A DNA stretch of 64,000 bases from the NCBI GenBank assembly GCA_027491295.1, contig JAIXWK010000003.1, positions 310,001-374,000 of the forward strand, written 5' to 3'. A model generated the notes under the pieces. It was not told where the DNA came from. It was given only the letters and a program-made list of their open reading frames with translations, and searched no databases. Made by a program: the position numbers and the translations under genes. Position 1 is the stretch's first letter. Each line of letters starts with the position of its first letter. Below, in pieces: positions 8,931 through 17,694 of the stretch. The stretch is from Microbacteriaceae bacterium. GTDB taxonomy: Bacteria; Actinomycetota; Actinomycetes; Actinomycetales; Microbacteriaceae.

Positions 8931-9614
8931 CTAGATCTTCGGAGTTATTGCAGCTATTAGGTTTTCCACCTGATTGCTACGAACCAAGATTACCTCGCCG
9001 GCTTTAGTGGTGATCTCAATAGCCGGGCCTTTAGATGGGATAAATGCAACTATTCCCTTAGCAAATCGAATCCCGAGTCCGCCAAACTGCGAAGGTTTTA
9101 CCTCGGAAGCTTTTATTTGGGCGATTTCTTTATAGTCCAATCCCAGGAAGGTTATGCCCCAAAGCTGGATGCTGAGCTTGTCGGATAGTGAGACCTTAGG
9201 CATCGAAAGCATCATCGGAGTTAGGAGCAAAACCGGGAGTATGAACCAGAGGATCTCGAGCCCGAGTCGCACCGAACTTGCATCGGTTAGACCAATCTGA
9301 GCGGCAATTACGTAAATCATTAGACCGTAGATGAACAGTGCGAAGTAGCCGGTCAGCCCAAGCAGTAGCCTTCGCATAGCCGGGTGTATCTTGGGCAAAA
9401 GTCCCGAGACTGCAACCATTGCGCTACCTAGCAAAAGCGCAGCATTTGACCAAATTAGGTGTTCAGAAACCGAGGCAAAACCATCTGCTTTCCCTGATGC
9501 GCCCCAGTGGGTAGCGATGACTTCTGGAAGCAAACCTGCGGATGAGAGCCAATAGACCCATGCCGAATAAAGAACCGGTCCCAAAAAGGCCAATAACCAA
9601 AGTTTGCGCTTCAT
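8931..9614 (-). CDS. DUF1648-type integral membrane protein of unknown function
   Basis: A 227-residue protein. The N-terminal half has about four to five predicted membrane helices and the DUF1648 signature around residues 34-48 (ATHWGASGKADGF), in the loop after helix 1. After the last helix (about residue 142) the C-terminal 85 residues are soluble and beta-rich, ending in a GEVILVRSNQVENLIAAI segment that resembles a PH-like domain. The start ATG overlaps the upstream antiporter stop by 4 nt (ATGA), indicating translational coupling. Similar proteins are found near transporters or regulators, but no activity is established. I cannot assign a function. Confidence 0.8.
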   Translation of the reverse strand: MKRKLWLLAFLGPVLYSAWVYWLSSAGLLPEVIATHWGASGKADGFASVSEHLIWSNAALLLGSAMVAVSGLLPKIHPAMRRLLLGLTGYFALFIYGLMIYVIAAQIGLTDASSVRLGLEILWFILPVLLLTPMMLSMPKVSLSDKLSIQLWGITFLGLDYKEIAQIKASEVKPSQFGGLGIRFAKGIVAFIPSKGPAIEITTKAGEVILVRSNQVENLIAAITPKI

Positions 9615-10786
9615 CGTTTTTCCAGACTACTGCGGGTAAATCTCAGCACCACCGAAGCCGCAAAGGCCGTGATGATCACATACGCTAGTGTAAGTGCTTG
9701 CAGCTCAACCTGGAGCACGATTGGAGCTGCCAGAGCTGCGATGACCATCGAGAACTCTCCCCTGGCGATCAAAAAGCCGGTGGCTCGCCAGGTGCTGAGC
9801 CTGTCTGACAAGTCTTTTGTGATCCACCAGCCAACCAGATACTTTCCTGCAATGCCTATAACTGCCAGCAAAATCGCCAGTGGCAAAACGGCAGGCAGTT
9901 GCGCAGGGTCGGTAGTGATACCAAAGAACAAGAAGAAAATTGCCGCAAAGATGTCTCGAATAGGACTAAGTCGAGCACGTGCGGTTTCGGCAACCTCACC
10001 GGTGAGTAGCAACCCAATCAAGAACGCTGCCACCACGCCGGAAAAACCAACCAAATCTGCCAATCCAGCGGCCAATAGCGCCGCACCAAAGACCGTGAGC
10101 AACAATCCACCGGGCTCACTCGGGTCAAGAATTTTTACCAGCTTGCTAGAGCCCTTGAAGCTGATAAGAATCACAAGCCCCGTGATTGCCAAGGCGAGCG
10201 CGACCGAAACCAAGCCGCTCCAAACTCCAACCCCAAGCACCACAGACGTCAGAAGTGGTAGGTAGGGAGCCAGCGCCAGATCCTCAAAGACCAGAATTCC
10301 ATTTGCTCGCTTAGCGACCTCAGATCGTCGCCAACCCATTTCTTTGATCAGCTGTGCTGCGATACCAGAGGAGGATACGTAGGTTATGCCAGCCAGAGCC
10401 AACGCTCCGGCCACTCCCCAGCCCATAAGTATTCCAAGCACAAAGCCCGGTATTGAGTTGGCTAAAAAGTCAATCAAGCCAGCACCCTTGCGCTCTTTGA
10501 AGGCCTTTGAAAGGTCATATGCGCTGTATTCCAGACCGAGCAACAAAAGCAACATGATGGCTCCGATTTGAGAGCCGGTACTGAGAAATTCCTCACTCAC
10601 GCTCATCGGGACAATGCCGCCCTCGCCGATGGCTAGGCCGATCAAAAGGTAGAGCGGAACGACTGAGAATTTCAAACGGTTAGCAATAAACGCAACTATT
10701 CCAAGCACCAGCAACGCCGCACCAATTTCAGTCAGCAGAATCGAGTCTGCTGGATTGGTGCTTGCGGCGGTTACAAATTGGAACAT
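9611..10786 (-). CDS. Cation:proton antiporter, KefB/CPA2-type membrane domain
   Basis: A 391-residue polytopic protein (about 12 helices) with the Na+/H+ exchanger domain of the CPA2 family: the LLLLGLEYS segment, GFSGVVAAFLIGLLL, and FFLFFGITTDP near the core. It lacks the cytoplasmic RCK/TrkA-N domain found in KefB/KefC, so nucleotide or glutathione gating is not expected. The ion is unknown (K+ or Na+ in exchange for H+). A TTG at 10792 is in frame, but the ATG at 10786 has AGGGA at better spacing and was chosen. It overlaps the DUF1648 gene and is divergent from pepN. Confidence 0.9.
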   Translation of the reverse strand: MFQFVTAASTNPADSILLTEIGAALLVLGIVAFIANRLKFSVVPLYLLIGLAIGEGGIVPMSVSEEFLSTGSQIGAIMLLLLLGLEYSAYDLSKAFKERKGAGLIDFLANSIPGFVLGILMGWGVAGALALAGITYVSSSGIAAQLIKEMGWRRSEVAKRANGILVFEDLALAPYLPLLTSVVLGVGVWSGLVSVALALAITGLVILISFKGSSKLVKILDPSEPGGLLLTVFGAALLAAGLADLVGFSGVVAAFLIGLLLTGEVAETARARLSPIRDIFAAIFFLFFGITTDPAQLPAVLPLAILLAVIGIAGKYLVGWWITKDLSDRLSTWRATGFLIARGEFSMVIAALAAPIVLQVELQALTLAYVIITAFAASVVLRFTRSSLEKR

Positions 10787-10850
10787 GTTCAATTATCCCT
10801 AAGTTATTCGCCGTAGGCTTACGTGAAACAGACTCTTTACAGGAGAGAAC

Positions 10851-13397
10851 ATGCCCGGCGAAAACCTAACTCGCGTTGAAGCTCAAAATCGCGCATCCAT
10901 CATTGCCACCGAAAGCTATTTGGTTAAGCTAGATGTCACGAAGGACGACAAGACTTTTGACTCTGACACCACCATTGTGTTCAGCTGCAGTAAGCCGGGA
11001 TCTGAGATCTTTGTTGACGCGATTACAGATTCGGTTTCGCTGATTGAGCTAAACGGCGTGTCGCTGGATGTGGCATCCCACTCCGATGGAATCCGCATCA
11101 GCGTTCCAAATCTCGCTAGCCACAACACCCTGAGAATTGTTGCCAAAGGCATCTATTCCAAAACCGGTGAGGGGCTTCACCGCTTTGTCGACCCGGTTGA
11201 CGGTGAGGTCTACCTCTACACCCAGTTCGAGGTTCCAGACTCTCGCCGCATGTTCCCTGTTTTTGAGCAGCCAGACCTCAAGGCCACCTTCGAATTCCAC
11301 GTGACCGCGCCATCAAACTGGCAGGTAATTTCTAACTCCCCTACCCCTGAGCCAATTGCTCTTGATGGCAAGAGCTCGGAGTGGAGATTTTCTCCAACCC
11401 CAAGAATCTCCAGTTACATCACCGCGCTTATCGCTGGTCCCTACTCAGTGTGGCGCGATCAACTCACCTCGCTAAATGGCAAGTCCATCCCGCTTGGCGT
11501 GTTCTGCCGAGGATCGCTTGCGCAATACATGGACCCTGAGTACATCTTTGAGAAGACCAAAGAGGGTTTCGAATACTTCGAGAAGGCATTTGCCTTCCCA
11601 TACCCATTTGAGAAGTACGACCAGCTCTGGGTTCCAGACTTCAATGCCGGTGCCATGGAGAACGCTGGCGCTGTCACCTTTACCGAGAACTACGTTTTCC
11701 GCTCTGCAGTAACGGATGCTGTCCGCGAGCGCCGAGTAATCACGATCCTGCACGAACTAGCACACATGTGGTTTGGCGACCTGGTCACCATGAAATGGTG
11801 GAACGACCTATGGCTAAACGAATCATTTGCGGAGTACGCCTCGACCCTGGCTGTTGCAGAGGCCACCGAGTGGAAAAACACCTGGATCACCTTCGCAGCA
11901 CTTGAGAAGAACTGGGCATACCGTCAGGACCAACTACCTTCCACCCACCCAATCGTTGCGACCATCAATGACCTGGAGGATGTGCAGGTCAACTTCGATG
12001 GCATTACCTACGCAAAGGGGGCTTCTGTTCTAAAGCAGCTTGTCGCCTGGGTAGGTCAGGAGCCATTCCTGCGTGGAGTCGGAAGTTACTTCCAGAAGCA
12101 CCAGTGGAAAAACACCGAACTGAACGACCTGTTGGTGGAGCTAGAGCGCGAGTCGGGCCGAGATCTAACCAGCTGGTCCAAGCTCTGGCTTGAGACCGCC
12201 GGTGTAAACACTCTCAAGCCGGTCATCGAGCATGATGAAAACGGAGTGATTACCAAGTTCGAGGTAACACAGACCGCTATCGCTTCGCAGCCAACTCTTC
12301 GCCCTCACCGTTTGGGCATTGGCTATTTCAATCTTGAAGATGGAGTGCTGAAGCGCTCTCACTACCTAGAGACCGAGATCGATGGTCCTTCGACCTCCAT
12401 TGCTGGGCTGATCGGAACCAAGCGACCTGACCTAGTGCTTGTCAATGACAAGGACCTCGCATACGCGAAGATTCGTCTGGATTCGCTATCCAACCAAACT
12501 GCGATGGCTAACGTGTCCCGCATTGAAGACCCGATGGCTAGGGCGTTGGTATGGACAGCAGCCTGTGATGCTGCCCGTGATGCTGAAACATCGAGTAGCG
12601 ATTTCATCGAACTCGTTTTTGCTCACGTTGAGACTGAAAGCGAGTCGACTACCATCCAGACCATTTTGCGTCAGCTGGTTACCAACGGAAATCTATACAT
12701 TCCTATCGGCACCAGACCTCAAGCGCTTGAGCGAATTGCGGATGGGCTGATTTATCTTGCAACCAAGGCAAAAGCTGGTTCTGACTCACAGCTGCAGTTC
12801 GTCAAGTTCTTGCCGATATTCGCAAGAAGCGCTCGCCAGCAGCAGTGGATGCATGATCTCCTCAGCGGAAAGAACCAGCTTGCTGGTTTCACCGTTGATC
12901 AGGATGTTCGTTGGGAGCTCACTACCGGTTTGGTTATGAACGGGGTATTCGGAGAGAGTGAGATTGCTGCAGAGCTTGCGCGCGATAACACCGCCAACGG
13001 CCAGCGTTTTGCCGCCGGTGCCAGAGCAGCAATTCCAACCCCAGCCAACAAGGAAGCAACTTGGAAGCTACTAGTTGAAACCAAGGAATACTCAAACACT
13101 TTGGTGCAGGCAGCATCCCTTGGGTTCCAGCGCGTAACCGATCTGAACTTGATTGCTCCATTCTCCAAGCGCTACCACGAGGCAGCGGTTGGAATCTGGG
13201 ATCGCTTCAGCTACAAGATTGCCGAATACCTGCTGATCAACCTCTACCCTCTAAAACTCGCCTCAGAGGAACTTGCGGCTTCGACCAGAGAACTTATTGA
13301 CTCGCCTGCGGTTAGAGAGAAGCCAGCACTTCGTCGAATCCTGGTGGAGAACCTGGCCGAGGTTGAGCGAGCACTGTCTGCCCAGAAGGCCGACTAG
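10851..13397 (+). CDS. pepN: Aminopeptidase N (M1 family zinc peptidase)
   Basis: An 848-residue actinobacterial-type PepN. The exopeptidase motif GAMENAG is at residues 267-273. The zinc site is HELAH at 301-305 with the third ligand Glu324 in NESFAEY. The C-terminal ERAP1-like helical domain is present. It removes N-terminal residues from peptides in the cytoplasm; no signal peptide is seen. The ATG is preceded by a strong AGGAGA 5 nt upstream. The MscS-like gene follows after 7 nt and glbO after that, so the three may be co-transcribed. In mycobacteria pepN and glbO are also neighbours. Confidence 0.97.
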   Translation: MPGENLTRVEAQNRASIIATESYLVKLDVTKDDKTFDSDTTIVFSCSKPGSEIFVDAITDSVSLIELNGVSLDVASHSDGIRISVPNLASHNTLRIVAKGIYSKTGEGLHRFVDPVDGEVYLYTQFEVPDSRRMFPVFEQPDLKATFEFHVTAPSNWQVISNSPTPEPIALDGKSSEWRFSPTPRISSYITALIAGPYSVWRDQLTSLNGKSIPLGVFCRGSLAQYMDPEYIFEKTKEGFEYFEKAFAFPYPFEKYDQLWVPDFNAGAMENAGAVTFTENYVFRSAVTDAVRERRVITILHELAHMWFGDLVTMKWWNDLWLNESFAEYASTLAVAEATEWKNTWITFAALEKNWAYRQDQLPSTHPIVATINDLEDVQVNFDGITYAKGASVLKQLVAWVGQEPFLRGVGSYFQKHQWKNTELNDLLVELERESGRDLTSWSKLWLETAGVNTLKPVIEHDENGVITKFEVTQTAIASQPTLRPHRLGIGYFNLEDGVLKRSHYLETEIDGPSTSIAGLIGTKRPDLVLVNDKDLAYAKIRLDSLSNQTAMANVSRIEDPMARALVWTAACDAARDAETSSSDFIELVFAHVETESESTTIQTILRQLVTNGNLYIPIGTRPQALERIADGLIYLATKAKAGSDSQLQFVKFLPIFARSARQQQWMHDLLSGKNQLAGFTVDQDVRWELTTGLVMNGVFGESEIAAELARDNTANGQRFAAGARAAIPTPANKEATWKLLVETKEYSNTLVQAASLGFQRVTDLNLIAPFSKRYHEAAVGIWDRFSYKIAEYLLINLYPLKLASEELAASTRELIDSPAVREKPALRRILVENLAEVERALSAQKAD

Positions 13398-13404
13398 GTA
13401 AATC

Positions 13405-13944
13405 ATGCAGTGGTTTGAGGTTCCAGAGGTCATCCAGCTGGTGATTCGAATTGTCGTAATTCTGGCAATCGCCATTACCTTGCGAGTAATACTCAAGGTG
13501 CTGGCAAATCGAGTGGTAAACAAACTTCGAAACAAGGCAGAAAAGGGCGGAGTCACCAGCGAACAGCGTTTAGTTTCTCGCTCGGCAACTATTGCTTCAA
13601 TCAGCAATAACTTTGCGACCTGGGCAATTGCCATCACCACCTTGGTGATGATACTTAGCGAGTTAGGTGTCGACACCGGAGCACTTATTGCCGTGACGAC
13701 CATTTTGGGAGCAGCACTTGGTTTTGGTGGTCAAGCCCTTGTGAAAGACGTGATCAGCGGAATCTTCATCGTTTTCGAAGACCAGTACGGCGTTGGTGAC
13801 ACCGTGAACCTAGATGGTGTGGTTGGCGTAATCGAAGCGGTTGAGCTGCGAGTTACTCGGGTAAGAGACGCCGATGGCACGCTCTGGTACGTGCGAAACG
13901 GTGAAATTCTCAAGGTCGGAAACGCCAGCCAAAAGCGTGGATAG
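13405..13944 (+). CDS. Minimal MscS-family mechanosensitive channel
   Basis: A 179-residue protein with three hydrophobic segments (about residues 6-30, 62-84 and 92-115). The pore-lining helix and first beta-domain strands match MscS: GAALGFGGQALVKDVISG, then GVGDTVNLDGVVGVIEAVELR. It ends after this beta domain and lacks the C-terminal alpha/beta cage of E. coli MscS (286 aa), so it is about 100 residues shorter. The frame closes at a clean TAG inside a tight gene junction, so this looks like a genuine short form rather than a broken gene. It overlaps glbO by 8 nt. Confidence 0.86.
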   Translation: MQWFEVPEVIQLVIRIVVILAIAITLRVILKVLANRVVNKLRNKAEKGGVTSEQRLVSRSATIASISNNFATWAIAITTLVMILSELGVDTGALIAVTTILGAALGFGGQALVKDVISGIFIVFEDQYGVGDTVNLDGVVGVIEAVELRVTRVRDADGTLWYVRNGEILKVGNASQKRG

Positions 13945-14317
13945 CACTCGTTACGAACAATTCGGCGGAGAGCAGACCTTCGCCAAATTAGCAAAGCTGT
14001 TTTACCAAGGTGTTGCTCAAGATCCGATTCTCAAGCCGATGTACCCGGAAGAGGACTTAGGTCCGGCTGAACGTCGATTGAAGCTTTTCTTGGAGCAGTA
14101 CTGGGGCGGACCTGACACCTACCAGCAAGAACGTGGTCACCCAAGACTTCGCATGCGGCACTCTCAGTTCAAGATCAATCCAGCGGCCAAAAATGCTTGG
14201 CTTGGGCACATGAGGGCAGCGGTTGATCAGTTGGAGCTTTCACCCCTAGATCACGCAGAACTATGGGATTACTTAGAGCGTGCTGCGCATGCCATGTTGA
14301 ACACTTTCGAGGATTAA
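13937..14317 (+). CDS. glbO: Group II truncated haemoglobin (trHbO)
   Basis: A 126-residue 2-on-2 globin. The sequence FLEQYWGGP followed by HPRLRMRH is diagnostic of GlbO and carries the proximal His. Tyr at B10 (KLFYQGV), Tyr at CD1 (KPMYPEED) and Trp at G8 (NAWLGHM) match the mycobacterial GlbO haem pocket. It binds O2 or NO; the physiological role is debated. The start is a GTG at 13937 inside the end of the MscS gene (8-nt overlap), giving VDSTRYEQFGG, which aligns with the family N-terminus. The stop shares TTAA with the convergent gene. Confidence 0.95.
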   Translation: MDSTRYEQFGGEQTFAKLAKLFYQGVAQDPILKPMYPEEDLGPAERRLKLFLEQYWGGPDTYQQERGHPRLRMRHSQFKINPAAKNAWLGHMRAAVDQLELSPLDHAELWDYLERAAHAMLNTFED

Positions 14318-14970
14318 GTCGTCGATCCAAATCGGCACAACACGTGACCGTTTTCACTACTCAATCGCAACCAGCCAGGTGCCTGAAAGACCGCTATCTG
14401 CTCGTCTGGAGTCAAAAAGCCCAAGCCGGCCATAGCGAAAGCCGCCCCGGCCGGATACGGGGTCTCGGCGGCGATGAGCCTCCCCCAAACTTCCTGACGA
14501 ACCTTGGAAGCTATCGAGCTACCGATGCTCTCCGGTAGCAAGCTTGCGACCTCAGCAATACCTAGTTTTGCTACCTCGGACAGCTGAGCTTGCGAGATAC
14601 TTGCGACCCTTTCCCAACCATCGCGCGGGGGCGTGATGCCGGCCCACGGCACTTTCACGGTCGCAGCTGGAAGTTCTAGGGCAGAGGTCAAAAAGACAGT
14701 TGGCTTTGCCAAGCGGTCCAGAATTGCCGCTATTTCAAAATTTGCGTCAATTTGATATTCGCTTCGAAGTCGCAGGGTTCTAAGACCCAGCACCGTGGTT
14801 CCGCCACCCAGAAGCGATCCCGAGAAAATTGGAGAGACATAGACAGCCAATACATCGCCGGCGGCCTTGAACTTGACAATCCCAGAGTCGTCAAGTCTCT
14901 TCGCTCGCTCCAAGAAAGATTTAAGGTCCGAGAGATCGGCGGACTCTGAGAATGCAATTTTGGCTGACAT
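14314..14970 (-). CDS. Conserved-looking hypothetical protein, cytoplasmic
   Basis: A 218-residue protein I do not recognise. It has no membrane helix or signal peptide. It begins MSAKIAFSESADLSDLKSFL and contains a beta-rich middle (FKAAGDVLAVYVSP, then a GGGTTVLGLRTLRLR stretch). The C-terminal third includes GWLRLSSENGHVLCRFG. I chose the ATG at 14970 because AGAGAG lies just upstream; an in-frame ATG at 15012 would run into the divergent tesB start. Codon use and the tight convergent stop with glbO (4-nt TTAA overlap) argue that it is a real gene. The PGWLRLS segment might bind a nucleic acid or sugar, but that is only a guess. Confidence 0.72.
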   Translation of the reverse strand: MSAKIAFSESADLSDLKSFLERAKRLDDSGIVKFKAAGDVLAVYVSPIFSGSLLGGGTTVLGLRTLRLRSEYQIDANFEIAAILDRLAKPTVFLTSALELPAATVKVPWAGITPPRDGWERVASISQAQLSEVAKLGIAEVASLLPESIGSSIASKVRQEVWGRLIAAETPYPAGAAFAMAGLGFLTPDEQIAVFQAPGWLRLSSENGHVLCRFGSTT

Positions 14971-15006
14971 GACGCTCTCTAAACTAGCTAACGAATCGAG
15001 GCCACA

Positions 15007-15885
15007 ATGCAAGAACCAAAAATCCCCTCCGATCCAGTTGCTGATCTCATTGATGTTCTAGACATCCAGCGAAAAAGCGCGACCGAGTTTGTTGGCCGCA
15101 CTCAGTGGATGCCACACGGGAGAGTCTTCGGTGGCCAAGTGCTAGCGCAAGCGTTGGTTGCCGCAATGCGGACCATGGTCGAGGGAAGAGCCCCGCACAG
15201 TCTGCACTCTTACTTTCTAAGACCGGGAGATATCCAGAAGGAAATCGCTTTCTCAGTAGAGGTGCTTCGAGATGGAAGAAGCTTTAGCGCTAGAAGAGTC
15301 CATGCTCTTCAGGATGGCCAGCCCATCTTTTCCATGATCGCCTCATTTCAAGACGAAGGCCCCGGAGTCGAGCACCAGAGCACTATGCCAGAAGGCGTGA
15401 CTCCCCCGGAGCAATTACCCTCCGCAGCAGACCTGCTTGGAGCAATTGATCACCCTGCAACCAACTACTGGTCCAAAGCCAGGCCCTTTGATCTTCGCCA
15501 CGCCAGTGAGCCGCTTTACCTTCAACCTGCCAAAGAGCACCTAGCCGAGCAGTTGATTTGGTTTAAAGCTCTCTCAAAACTTCCTGCTGACCCTCAGTTG
15601 CAGGCCGCCGCACTGGCGTATGCGAGCGACTACAGCATCTTGGAATCGATTCTTCGACGTCATGGCCTTAGCTGGGCCCACCCAGGTCTCGCCTCGGCAA
15701 GTCTTGACCACGCAATGTGGTTTCACAGACCTGCTCGAGTCGACGACTGGCTGCTCTATGTTCAAGACTCACCAAGCGCGCAAAATGGACGAGGTTTATC
15801 TCAGGGAAAGATCTTCGACCGTGAAGGTCGCCTGATCGCTTCGGTTGCGCAAGAGGGAATGATCAGGATTCCAGAGGTTTCCTAG
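15007..15885 (+). CDS. tesB: Acyl-CoA thioesterase II (TesB-like)
   Basis: A 292-residue protein with two tandem hot-dog domains. Domain 1 has the motif RVFGGQVLAQAL and SLHSYFLRPG. Domain 2 contains SLDHAMWFHRP with the catalytic Asp, then a Ser/Thr-Gln pair region, RGLSQGKIFDREG...SVAQEG. It hydrolyses medium- and long-chain acyl-CoA to free acid and CoA. Length equals E. coli TesB (286). It starts 36 nt from a divergent hypothetical gene, with GAGG ahead of the ATG. The stop overlaps the convergent ettA stop by 4 nt (CTAG). Confidence 0.95.
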   Translation: MQEPKIPSDPVADLIDVLDIQRKSATEFVGRTQWMPHGRVFGGQVLAQALVAAMRTMVEGRAPHSLHSYFLRPGDIQKEIAFSVEVLRDGRSFSARRVHALQDGQPIFSMIASFQDEGPGVEHQSTMPEGVTPPEQLPSAADLLGAIDHPATNYWSKARPFDLRHASEPLYLQPAKEHLAEQLIWFKALSKLPADPQLQAAALAYASDYSILESILRRHGLSWAHPGLASASLDHAMWFHRPARVDDWLLYVQDSPSAQNGRGLSQGKIFDREGRLIASVAQEGMIRIPEVS

Positions 15886-17564
15886 TCGCGAGTTAGGCGA
15901 CGGTAGGTGGAGCGATGTGGTTTAGCTGCATCCGCTCCAAGCCTCGAAACTTTGTTCTCTTCGTAAGAATCGAAGTTTCCTTCGAACCAATACCACTGGT
16001 CTGGCTTCTCGTCAGTGCCCTCGTAGGCCAAGATGTGAGTCGCGACTCGGTCTAGGAACCAACGATCGTGGGTAATCACAACGGCGCAACCTGGGAACTC
16101 AAGCAAAGCATTTTCCAATGAGGACAGGGTCTCGACGTCGAGGTCGTTAGTTGGCTCATCCAAAAGCAATAGGTTTCCACCCTGCTTCAAAGTCAAAGCG
16201 AGGTTCAAACGGTTACGCTCACCACCGGAGAGTACCCCTGCCTTCTTTTGCTGGTCAGCACCTTTAAATCCAAAGGCTGCAACGTAGGCACGGGATGGCA
16301 TCTCAACCTGGCCAACCTGGATGTAGTCCAATCCTCCGGAAACTACTTCCCAGAGCGACTTGTTTGGGTCGATACCCTCACGAGACTGGTCAACGTAGCT
16401 AATCGCCACCGTCTCACCAATTTTCAGCTTTCCAGAATCTAGTTCGTGCAAACCGGTGATGCACTTAAACAGAGTCGACTTACCAACACCGTTTGGACCG
16501 ATGATTCCGACGATGCCGTTTCGTGGCAGTGTGAAGCTCAGGTCCGAAAACAGTGGCCTGCCGTCAAATCCCTTGGCAATCTTTTCAGCTTCAATAACGA
16601 TGTTTCCAAGACGAGGTCCAGGTGGAATCTGGATCTCTTCGAAGTCCAACTTGCGAGTCTTATCTGCCTCAGCAGCCATCTCCTCATAGCGAGCAAGACG
16701 AGCCTTGGACTTGGTCTGCTTGGCCTTTGGGGTGGAGCGAACCCACTCGAGTTCATCCTGCAAACGCTTTGCTAGCTTGGCGTCTTTCTTGCCGGCAACA
16801 TCCAAACGCTCGGCTTTTTTCTCAAGGTAAGTCGAGTAGTTACCCTCGTATGGATAGGCACGACCGCGGTCAAGCTCCAAGATCCACTCGGCGACATTGT
16901 CCAAGAAGTATCTATCGTGAGTAACTGCCAATACCGCGCCCGGGTACTTAGCTAGGTGCTGCTCCAACCAAAGCACGCTCTCGGCGTCAAGGTGGTTGGT
17001 TGGCTCATCCAAGAGCAACAGGTCTGGCTTCTGCAGCAACAGCTTGCAAAGCGCAACGCGTCGGCGCTCACCACCGGAGAGGTGGGTTACTGACTCATCT
17101 CCTGGAGGGCAGCGAAGTGCATCCATTGCCTGCTCTAACTGGTTATCCAAATCCCAGCCGTCAGCGGCGTCAATCTGCTCCTGCAGCGTTCCCATCTCGG
17201 ACAACAAAGTGTCATAGTCGGCGTCTGGATTTGCCAGTTCTGCCGAAATCTCGTTGAAGCGGTCGATCTTGCCCTTGAGTTCCGCAACAGCTTCTTCGAC
17301 GTTTCCCAAAACGGTCTTCTCCTCATTCAGAGGAGGCTCCTGCATCAAAATGCCGACGGTGAAGCCTTGGCTTAGGCGTGCCTCACCGTTGGACGGAATA
17401 TCCATGCCAGCCATGATCTTTAGAACAGAAGACTTACCAGAACCGTTTGGTCCGACGACACCGATCTTGGCTCCCGGGTAGAAAGCAAGGGTGACATCGT
17501 CGAGGATGACCTTGTCGCCATGCGCCTTGCGCGCCTTGATCATCTGATAAATAAATTCAGCCAT
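15882..17564 (-). CDS. ettA: Energy-dependent translational throttle protein EttA (ABC-F)
   Basis: A 560-residue ABC-F protein with two ATP-binding cassettes and no membrane domain. Cassette 1 has GPNGSGKSS and LSGGERRRV; cassette 2 has GPNGVGKST and LSGGERNRL; both have DEPTNxLD. The arm and linker (KKAERLDVAGKKDAKLAK and the following basic helix) match EttA, which binds the ribosomal E site and gates elongation according to ATP/ADP. Length matches E. coli EttA (555). AAGGA precedes the ATG. Two inverted repeats lie between ssb and this gene, so it may be transcribed independently or by regulated read-through. Confidence 0.97.
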   Translation of the reverse strand: MAEFIYQMIKARKAHGDKVILDDVTLAFYPGAKIGVVGPNGSGKSSVLKIMAGMDIPSNGEARLSQGFTVGILMQEPPLNEEKTVLGNVEEAVAELKGKIDRFNEISAELANPDADYDTLLSEMGTLQEQIDAADGWDLDNQLEQAMDALRCPPGDESVTHLSGGERRRVALCKLLLQKPDLLLLDEPTNHLDAESVLWLEQHLAKYPGAVLAVTHDRYFLDNVAEWILELDRGRAYPYEGNYSTYLEKKAERLDVAGKKDAKLAKRLQDELEWVRSTPKAKQTKSKARLARYEEMAAEADKTRKLDFEEIQIPPGPRLGNIVIEAEKIAKGFDGRPLFSDLSFTLPRNGIVGIIGPNGVGKSTLFKCITGLHELDSGKLKIGETVAISYVDQSREGIDPNKSLWEVVSGGLDYIQVGQVEMPSRAYVAAFGFKGADQQKKAGVLSGGERNRLNLALTLKQGGNLLLLDEPTNDLDVETLSSLENALLEFPGCAVVITHDRWFLDRVATHILAYEGTDEKPDQWYWFEGNFDSYEENKVSRLGADAAKPHRSTYRRLTRD

Positions 17565-17585
17565 TAGGAGTCCTTGGGATAGACG

Positions 17586-17651
17586 GCAAAAACCCTCTTT
17601 GCCGCATGCACTGGATAGTTTATCCGAGAGCTTTGGTAAAGAGGGTTTTGC
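17586..17651 (-). terminator. Long inverted repeat with nested hairpin upstream of ettA
   Basis: The arms GCAAAAACCCTCTTTGCC (17586-17603) and GGTAAAGAGGGTTTTGC (17635-17651) are inverted copies with one mismatch and one extra A. On the minus strand the stem ends in a GGGTTTTT run, resembling an intrinsic terminator for ssb. The enclosed loop itself contains GGATA-AAC-TATCC. It lies about 20 nt before ettA, so it could be a terminator or an attenuator. Confidence 0.55.
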
Positions 17652-17690
17652 TGACCCGAGCGAGCAAATGGGGGGTTGGGTCTCGGGTCA
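17652..17690 (-). repeat. Inverted repeat just after the ssb stop codon
   Basis: The arms TGACCCGAG (17652-17660) and CTCGGGTCA (17682-17690) are perfect 9-bp inverted copies around a 21-nt loop with a run of Gs (plus strand). The structure sits 5 nt downstream of the ssb stop on the minus strand and abuts the next inverted repeat. It has no U-run of its own. It may stabilise the ssb 3' end or form part of a two-stem terminator. Confidence 0.5.
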
Positions 17691-17694
17691 AGCC

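Noticed and set aside
9669-10265. A 198-codon plus-strand frame opposite the antiporter gene
   Set aside because: Antisense shadow of a hydrophobic coding region, with no ribosome-binding site or recognisable domain.
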